Shown one piece after another: positions 57,005 to 64,000 of a DNA stretch of 64,000 bases (position 1 is its first letter; each line of letters starts with the position of its first letter). The notes beneath the pieces are model-generated. The model was given only the letters and a program-made list of their open reading frames with translations, ran no database searches and was not told where the DNA came from. The DNA comes from Zanthoxylum bungeanum (Eukaryota; Streptophyta; Magnoliopsida; Sapindales; Rutaceae): contig SKCR01031800.1 in NCBI GenBank assembly GCA_019454045.1, forward strand, positions 1 to 64,000, given 5' to 3'. The translations under genes were made by a program, and so were the position numbers.

Positions 57005-59412
57005 TGTTGGGATTGGTGCTCAGAGCGCCAATTCCTGGTTGTATTTCTTATGAATACTTCTGTAAAACATTATATTATGAATAATATATGCAGTTTCTAT
57101 AATATAATCTATCTTATTAAAGGTAAAGACGTAATGACCTTAGAATGATTAGTCATGGTACTGTTGCAAAAGCGTCGCAACTGACATTGAGTAGTATCAT
57201 GACGTTGTCATTCTCAGATAGTTCCTGGTCAAGGTTTACACTACTTGGTCAGTATAGTAAACCCGTTGAGACCGGTACATGTCGTATACAGGAATATATG
57301 ATTCCAATGGTTTCTCAATGAACCATTAGTCTTGGAGACTAGTATAGACGGTAGGTGTTTATAGCGGATAAACATTGAACGACTCACCAAAGATTCTTAA
57401 TGGATGGTACACTAGCGTCAATAAGAATCTTCTCGGGTTGAGTAGCACTTGTGATTCTTAGACTTGAGATGCTATTGTGGGCACATGAGACATCTTATAC
57501 ACTTAGATGGCAGTCACGTCACCGATCTATTAAGATCAGACCTCCGCCTGTTTTTTGGGTGTAGACAAATCCTCAGGGTGTCCTATGAGTATCAAGATAG
57601 GATCTGTCAGTTCTGTGTACCAGAGCATAGGTAGTCCATATGATTAGCAATCAGATAAAACCATGGGCCCGTGGTAAAGTTTAGAAGCTAGTTCTAAACA
57701 TTCTTTTAGAGATTGCTAATGGAATAGTCGACTGGATAATCCCAATAGAGATTTGACGTTTACATCTGTATCTCTGGGATTTATCCGGATACCTGTGACA
57801 GAGGAATTATACATTTGCCATGACCTCGACCTGTATGGTTCAGCGAGATTATCCGTGATCGTCATAATCTACGGATGGATAGATTATGGACACAAAATTT
57901 GATTTCGTGACGGATATACCTGAATCTAGAGAGTCTCAATAATGAAACATACTCGTAGAGCACTAGAGCAACATTAATAAATAATATTGATTATTTATAG
58001 AGTCGTTTAAAGGTTAAACGCAAGATACGTGCTAAAGGGACTAGATAGTCATTTGCCTAATTATTGTGTATTTACATTTAATACTTGATTAATTTAAATA
58101 CACATTAATTAATAGTCAAAATGAGTTATTTGACTTATATCCTAAATGAATATATGTTTTTTAATATTTAATGTAAATATTATACATATATTTAATATAT
58201 TTGTATTTGATTAATTAATTGATTATTTAATTGTTAAATGATTAAATTAATTAAAATATAAATATCTTACATTAGGATATTGATGTAAATGATATTAGTT
58301 GCCTTTGTTGACTTAATTAAAATATCTAATAAAGTTTTTTTTAGATATTTAACCAAGTTGACTAAATGAAATGTTAAATGAAATTGAAATTAATTTTGTT
58401 GTATATGCTTGTGAAATTCGGCCATAGGGTTTTTTGTGCACAAGTATATATTGTTTTCATTTCATTTTCATTTGGATAACCTAATACACTTTACAAGAAC
58501 TCCATTAAAGAAAACAAAGAAAGCAAGTGAGGAAGAAAAGAAGAAACCAAAGAAAAGCTTGGATTTTGTAAGTTTTTTCAAACTTACTATTAGAAAGGAA
58601 ATTGTTCCTTAGGATCTAAGCAACATCTTGTGATGTTCTTAAGTTATTCTTTTCTTTATTTCTTGTGTTTTTTATGATGGAAATTTTGTTGAAAGTGTTG
58701 AGCATGTATGATGAAGAAAGCTTGTAACTATTGTAATTATAACTATTCTTTTAAGGTTTTGGAAACCATGTTGCTAATCTAGAGTTATTGACCCACTCTT
58801 AAATGACCTAGATTTGATCTTGAGTTGTTTCATTGTGTGAGACTTGGATGGATGGAAGAATGATGATTAAAGTAATTGATTTAAACTATTTGGTCTAATT
58901 TGTTCATTGAAGATTTTGAAAAATTAGGGTTTAAGACCAATTCCAAATTTGGGGCTTTTCATATATGTTGTGTATTTGGATGTTTTTATATGATTCATAT
59001 AAAGTTTCATGTTGATTGGATTACATCTTGATGTGTTTTGATGCATGAAATGACAAAGTGCACAATTTGGAACCTTAGTGAGGCTCTCGGCCAAATGAAG
59101 AAAATTTGGGGATTTTGGTTGCTTTGGTGTTTTGATGTTTTGAACATGCTAAGTTCATCTTAGAGATTATTTAGAATCATTCAAAATTGATTTGATCAAT
59201 TTCAGACTAAAATGGACAAAAATACCAAGTAAGGGTAATTTGGTAAATTCACCTAAATATGATTTATTGAATTTTATTCCATAATTTGATTATTGGAATA
59301 TTAAATAAATATGTTTATTTAATTAATCCGAGAAAAAGTTTTGAAATCGGAAAATACGATTTTCCACCGCTTCCGTTGCGTTACCGGATTCACCCCCTGA
59401 AAAAACCCTACA
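57005..59412 (+). repeat. E8 right LTR
   Basis: TGTTGGGATTGG to AAAACCCTACA, 2408 bp. The second half (58000-59412) is AT-rich and alignable with E4 LTR segments, for example CTAGAGTTATTGACCCACTC (58780-58800) with the reverse complement of 30580-30605. Confidence 0.92.
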
Positions 59413-59417
59413 AAGCG
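59413..59417. other. E8 target-site duplication, right
   Basis: AAGCG, the partner of 54126-54130. Removing E8 and one copy restores one continuous E6-family LTR. Confidence 0.92.
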
Positions 59418-59813
59418 TCACGTGGAAGATTCCGCAAATGGAATAGTAACCGCCTCTTTTTACCATCTCATTTGTAGAATATAAAGGGGGGCCATAGGGA
59501 GAAAGAGGGGCTGTAAAAAAAGCTCTTTGTAATTTTCCTTACAAAACAGCTCGGTTTTCACACCGATCGACCACAAATTAGTCGGCCGAGCACGTTATAG
59601 CAATAAAAATACCCTCTCACTTTGTGCCCGTGGACGTAGGCAGGAATCCTTCCGCCAAACCACGTTAACTCTCTGTCTCAATCTGCGTGTTCTTCCACCT
59701 TCCACTAAGTTTGCTTTTGGTTCCCCCATAACCAAACAAATTCATTATTGAGGGAGGATTGTCCCGGGGGTAATATTCCCATATTGCCCTGAGACGAAAA
59801 TCAGTCGTCAACA
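59418..59813 (+). repeat. E7 5' LTR, right part
   Basis: TATAAAG at 59480-59486. The end CAGTCGTCAACA and the preceding ACCAAACAAATTCA block match the E6 LTR in reverse complement. Confidence 0.9.
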
Positions 59814-59814
59814 G

Positions 59815-59833
59815 TTGGCGCCGTCTGTGGGGA
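59815..59833 (+). other. E7 primer binding site
   Basis: TTGGCGCCGTCTGTGGGGA, one base after the LTR end. Confidence 0.92.
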
Positions 59834-59864
59834 CTCGAAAAAAAGCAACTCGCGTGTTAGGACG

Positions 59865-59951
59865 ATGGTGGAAAGCGGAAACCGTCGGTTGCAGGAGAAT
59901 TCAACAACAGAAAGATGGGTTTTTGGAGACGGACGCCCGTTTTTTTTTTAA
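59865..59951 (+). pseudogene. gag: E7 gag stub
   Basis: 28 codons from ATG at 59865 to a stop in a run of T. The start MVESGNRRLQENSTTE matches the E6 start (MMAEYGNHRSSEGSTTE) by position and pattern. The capsid is absent. Downstream, two copies of AAGTTGT(G/C)GAATAAAATGTAA about 55 bp apart show local duplication. Confidence 0.6.
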
Positions 59952-60369
59952 GTTGTGGAATAAAATGTAAAAGTGTAGGCCAACGGACACCCATCTGGGG
60001 TAAGTTGTCGAATAAAATGTAACAATGGGGATGGGTTACGTCCGTTGGCAGCGGCTGAACAAGTTCCTCTGTGGGAAGGTGTTCCTTTGAATATGAATAA
60101 AACTCTCATTTTTTTTAAGAAACTTGTCTATCTTACTTGTTTGTTAATTAAATTCGAAAGTTATTTTCGATATTCTGGAGGTATGCTCAACGCGAATGGA
60201 TGAGTTGAGGTCGGAAAGCACACCAAACCTGTGGCATGCCAAACGCAGGCGTCATTATCAAATCCTCGGGTAAGGTGTACCGACCTGTCTCTTTTCATTA
60301 TTAATGGATTCAGATTACGTCAAGGAATGGAATGTGCGGGAAAATGCGGACCCATCGTAATTCGAGGCT

Positions 60370-60870
60370 GGAACGTTATTACCTAGCACTCGTATTTTTG
60401 AGGATCACATTGGGACGACGATCGCGGGGAGGGAGTTCCCCGTGAAACAATCGGTCCAATCGAGTCAGTAGTATCACACCGGAGTCGACGACCGCGGGGA
60501 GAGAAATCCCCCGTGAAGCAATATGTCCAACCGGTTTAGGGAAGGCGACTGCGGGGAGTGTGTTCTCGTATGTTTAGCCTGACTGACGGATTCGCGAGAA
60601 GCATAGCACGAGGAGGGATTGTGCACTCGTGGCGTTTGCATGCTCCAGCGTTGCCGAACATAAGGAGGAGTGTGCTCTTAATGTCTCGAACGCTCTTTGA
60701 TCCGTACTTAGCTTGACTATTCGGATCCACGAGAAGCATAGCACGAGGAGGGATTGTGCCCTTGTGGCGTTTACATGCTCCAGCGTCGCCGAGCATAAGG
60801 AGGGATGTGCCATTATTATCTCGGGAGCTCTTTGATCCGAATCCCGGTTCGCCGGGACTCTAAATTGAAA
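60370..60870. repeat. E7 3' UTR longer repeats
   Basis: Two copies of about 140 bp (about 60575-60700 and 60715-60840) contain CACGAGAAGCATAGCACGAG, GGAGGGATTGTG, TGGCGTTT and CATGCTCCAGCGT. Before them, shorter units of CGACCGCGGGGAGnGAnnTCCC occur at 60416, 60489 and 60546. Minus-strand ORFs here are repeat by-products. Confidence 0.8.
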
Positions 60871-61049
60871 GATTCAGGATTGTATTTTAGAGGTATCAGG
60901 TGGGACGCTACCGCGAGGCATCCCTGTTGTTGTTAATTCTTCCATTTTTATGGAGTATGTGCTAAGTCACCTCCACAGTTTTTTTATCCCACTTTACACT
61001 TGTTTTGGTTTTCATTGATTCATGGCAAGGGGACGCCCCTGTCAAGTCT

Positions 61050-61998
61050 CGACATTGAGTCGGCTCGGGGCTGGATTCGTTCCGCCGATGACTCATTACA
61101 CCACTGGCTCTGGGCTGGATTCGTTCCGTCGAGGCTTTGTGGTTGACTCGGCTCGGGGCTGGATTCGTTCCGCCGAGGCCTCATTACATCACTGGCTCGG
61201 GGCTGGATTCATTTTGCTGAGGCTTTGTGGTTGACTCGGCTCGGGGATGGATTCGTTCCGCCAAGGCCTCATTACACCACCGGCTCAGGGCTGGATTCGT
61301 TCCGTCGAGGCTTTGTGGTTGACTCGGCTCAGGGCTGGATTCGTTCCGCCGATGCCTCATTACACCACCGGCTTGGGGCTGGATTCGTTCTGCCGAGGCT
61401 TTGTGGTTGACTCTGCTCGGGGCTTGATTCGTTCCGTCGAGGATTTGTGGTTGACTCGGCTCGAGGCTGGATTCGTTTCGCCGAGGCCTCATTACACCAC
61501 CGACTCAGGGCAGGATTCGTTCCGCCCAGGCTTTGTGGTTGATCCGGCTCGAGGCTGGATTTGTTCCGCCGAGGCCTCATTACACCACCGGCTCGGGGCT
61601 GGATTCGTTCCGTCGAGGCATTGTGGTTGATCCGGCTCGGGGCTAGATTCATTCCACCGAGGCCTCATTACACCACCGGCTTGGGGCTGGATTCGTTCCG
61701 CCGAGGCTTTGTGGTTGACTCGGCTCAGGGTTGGATTCGTTCCGCCGAGGCCTCATTACACCACTAGCTCGGGGCTGGATTCGTTCCACCGAGGCTTTAT
61801 GGTTGACTCGGCTCGAGACTGGATTCGTTCCGCCGAGGCCTCATTACACCACCGGCTCGGGGCTGGATTTGTTCCGCCGAGGCTTTGTGGTTGACTCGGC
61901 TCGGGGCTGGATTCGTTTCGCCGAGGCCTCATTACACCACCGGGTCGGGGCTGGATTCGTTCCGCCGAGGCTTTGTGGTTGATCCGGCTCGGGGCTGG
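61050..61998. repeat. E7 3' UTR minisatellite, alternating ~45-bp units
   Basis: About 20 units of GGCTCGGGGCTGGATTCG, then TTCCGCCGAGG, alternately followed by CCTCATTACACCACC and CTTTGTGGTTGACTC, so a higher-order dimer of about 90 bp. The unit is the reverse complement of a unit in E6 (50222-50250). ORFs on both strands are by-products. The array runs to 61998 and touches E9. Confidence 0.93.
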
Positions 61999-64000
61999 TG
62001 TAGGCACTGCATTTTTGCATGTAAGTCCCTATAATGAGTCTCATTTAGAGGCACTACCTTTTAAGTCGCGGGAAACAGATGTCGGAAGGTAAAAGTCAGA
62101 AATTGGTATTTTGTTGGATTTTAGTTCGCTTGTTTCGCTTCGGGTTCGCTTGTTGGACCTTTATTTTAAAACACACCAAGCCCATCTCACCCAAGCCCAA
62201 TCCAAAAAATAATTAAAACATTTAAAATACATGTCACAAATTAAAACCAATCAAATTAAATTAAAATAACTAAATTGAAATTGAATTAAAACAAATTAAA
62301 TTTAAAAATAAATCTTTTCCTAAATTAAATAAATTAAATTCCTAATCTAAATATATCCCTACCTAAATTAAACTAAATCATATCCAAATTTAAAAATCAC
62401 ATACCAAATTAAAATAAATCAAATAAAATATAAAATATATCCCTACCTAATTAACAAATTAACTACCTAAATAAAAGAAATTACATGTCTAATTAACAAA
62501 ATCAAATATATTAACTTCCTAAACTAGCCAAGACATGTCTCCAACCAAATAATTGATTTTCCTTGTGTGACACTAATTGGTCTCCTTCCTATTCAAAACC
62601 ATGCAAACCCTACCTTGTCACTATAAAAATAGCACAAATCCAACCCTAGGACCTCATCCTCTCTCACGGCAAAAAGCCAACAAAAACAATAACAAACAAA
62701 GTGAATAAAACCCTAATCAACAGCCCTTGGCCATTGCCCTCACGCCCTTGGCTTCACGCCATCACCAAACCAACAACTTCACTCACGTAGCAAAACCTTC
62801 CATTAACAGCAGCCTCCACCAGCACAAAAACCAGCAAAAGACCTTAAGCAGCCCACGAACCAGACACGTAAACCACTCTCAAGCCTCACAATCTTCACGC
62901 ACAAGGCCAACTATAACCCAGTAACCTTCACGATATATGTAGCAGCCACAAACCGACCAGATACCACTCCACTGACTCACCTCTCACGGCCTGGAATAAA
63001 GCCTCACGCCACCTGCACCCTCACATAGCCTCAACCCACGTCAAATACTACTCCCTGCCACTCAAAGCAACGGCAGGCACATAGCCCCCCTCACGTCCTT
63101 AACCCCTTTAAACGTAAACCTTCAACAGCCTCATAGGAATACACGTCAACACCCAAACGCATCCCCTACATGCCCTGCCACAGCGCACACATGCCCCTTT
63201 TAACAACCTTCAGAAAGTAGCCCCTATCCACACAGATATTCACTGCACAACCAATCCCCTTTTACCGAACAAATAACCCAAAACAGTCCCCAAAAGTAGC
63301 CCTGAAACTACCCAAAAATACACCCTGAAACGACCTAAAACAGTCCCCGAATTAGCCTTAAAACAGTCCACAAATTCCCTAAAATAGTGAACAGAAAATA
63401 CAGCAAAAACAGCAGCAAAACGGAGTGAAAATAGTGACCAAAATAGTAAAACAACGAGCTAAGACGTTAATCCAGTGAACCGGAAGAGTTGCGGAGTGAT
63501 AGCCCTTCCGACGGCCGTGAAACGCGAGTCCGAAAGTCGATATAAAAGGTTAGACCTGAGGGTACTTTTCCTATTATTTCCATCTATCTTTTCAGTTGTT
63601 TTATTCATTTTTTATCGCATGAGAGTCGTCTATTGGTGCATGATTGTGGCCCTTGAATAAATAGAAAATGCATGAATTTTAAAATGATGTATGTTGTGGC
63701 CCTTGAATAAAATGAAAAATGTGTCGCCTCTCATTGTATATAGGATGGAAACCCGGACATAAATTTCATAGCCGATTTCGAATGGACGATAGTATGATCT
63801 ATACTCGGGATACAACTCCACGTACCACTTGAGTAAACATCGCATATTTTGTTTTATGTTGTTTTGATTTGTTCATTATTCACTACTTGATTTCCGCATG
63901 TTATTTGTTTATATGTATGATGTGATCGAGCGCATGGGCTTAGTAAGTTGGATTAAAGGTCCCCAATTTTGAGGGGGTTAAAATCGTTTACCACGATGCT
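61999..64000 (+). repeat. E9: LTR of the E1 family, partial
   Basis: Starts TGTAGGCACTGC and matches the E1 LTR in reverse complement over its edges: 61999-62100 with 1140-1258, and 63460-64000 with about 18140-18620, at about 80 percent. The central part is diverged. TATAAAAA is at 62622-62629. No primer or purine tract is seen on its left, so it is either a 5' LTR inserted in the E7 array or a solo or truncated LTR. Its end is outside the window. Confidence 0.82.
62100..63460. other. Central part of E9 LTR, no gene
   Basis: AT-rich to about 62560, then C-rich and T-poor on the plus strand (62700-63420), with AAAACAG-type low-complexity sequence at 63280-63440. The 65-codon ORF 62727-62924 is not supported as a gene. 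Confidence 0.6.

Larger units (their letters stand above)
54131..59412 (+). mobile_element. E8: Copia element with internal deletion
   Basis: Perfect duplication AAGCG on both sides. Right LTR complete (57005-59412, 2408 bp). The left LTR keeps only its first 997 bases and is joined at 55127/55128 to the end of integrase, so the rest of the LTR, the primer site, gag, PR and most of IN were lost in one deletion. RT and RNase H remain. LTR ends and several LTR blocks match E4. Confidence 0.93.
53615..61998 (+). mobile_element. E7: non-autonomous gypsy element, E6 family (holds E8)
   Basis: 5' LTR split by E8, primer binding site, gag stub, then 3' UTR minisatellites to at least 61998. No enzyme is encoded. 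Its 3' LTR is not in the window: an E1-family LTR (E9) starts inside or at the end of its minisatellite. Confidence 0.82.

Noticed and set aside
54131..59412. E8 as two separate solo LTRs flanking a host gene
   Set aside because: The inner gene is Copia RT-RNase H, and one perfect duplication AAGCG frames the whole unit.
61022..62007. Many ORFs on both strands in the E7 array
   Set aside because: Unit lengths near multiples of three keep all frames open; no start context or domain.

Overview
The window looks like heterochromatic nuclear DNA of a flowering plant, probably a eudicot. It is almost entirely nested LTR retrotransposons, and I recognise no intact host gene. The plant assignment rests on Tat-type Ty3/gypsy elements with a second RNase H domain, an antisense ORF of the plant 'putative gypsy type transposon' class, TNT1-like Copia remnants, and 3' UTR minisatellites. 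All coding regions are interrupted. I name the elements E1 to E9.

Left block (1-27714): three Tat-like gypsy elements nested in one another. The outermost is E3 (minus strand; gag, PR, RT, RNH, aRNH, INT and a plus-strand antisense ORF; 5' LTR 27208-27714). E1 sits inside E3's antisense ORF. E1 is a minus-strand, gag-only element with 2.8-kb LTRs (3' LTR cut by the window start, 5' LTR 16775-19555). E2 sits inside E1's gag. E2 is plus strand, 4490-15531, with gag-PR-RT-RNH-aRNH-INT, a 2-kb antisense gene with its own promoter-like region and introns, and a 67-bp minisatellite of about 20 units. Removing E2 and one copy of the GCAGT duplication makes the E1 gag reading frame continuous.

Middle block (27715-48789): a TNT1-like Copia remnant (E5, 29079-48180) is split by E4. 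E4 is a non-coding Copia-type element in the arrangement LTR-internal-LTR-internal-LTR (29959-46125, minus strand). Each 4.3-kb E4 internal region has no ORF of note. Each carries, in its 5' leader, four copies of one 13-base motif enclosed by four different inverted repeats. This is the best candidate here for an undescribed functional RNA element.

Right block (48790-64000): E6 (48790-52194, perfect TSD GTTAT) and E7 (5' LTR 53615-54130 plus 59418-59813) are two members of one non-autonomous gypsy family. They have a gag stub and 3' minisatellites descended from a common unit. The E7 5' LTR is split by a Copia element, E8 (54131-59412, perfect TSD AAGCG), whose left LTR, gag, PR and most of IN have been lost by one deletion. 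E7's minisatellite is followed without a gap by an E1-family LTR (E9, from 61999) that runs off the window.

Working together: E2 and E3 have the enzyme set that could once have served gag-only or gag-stub elements (E1, E6, E7). E8 shares LTR ends and LTR blocks with the non-coding E4 and is a relative of its likely helper. These helper relations are inference.
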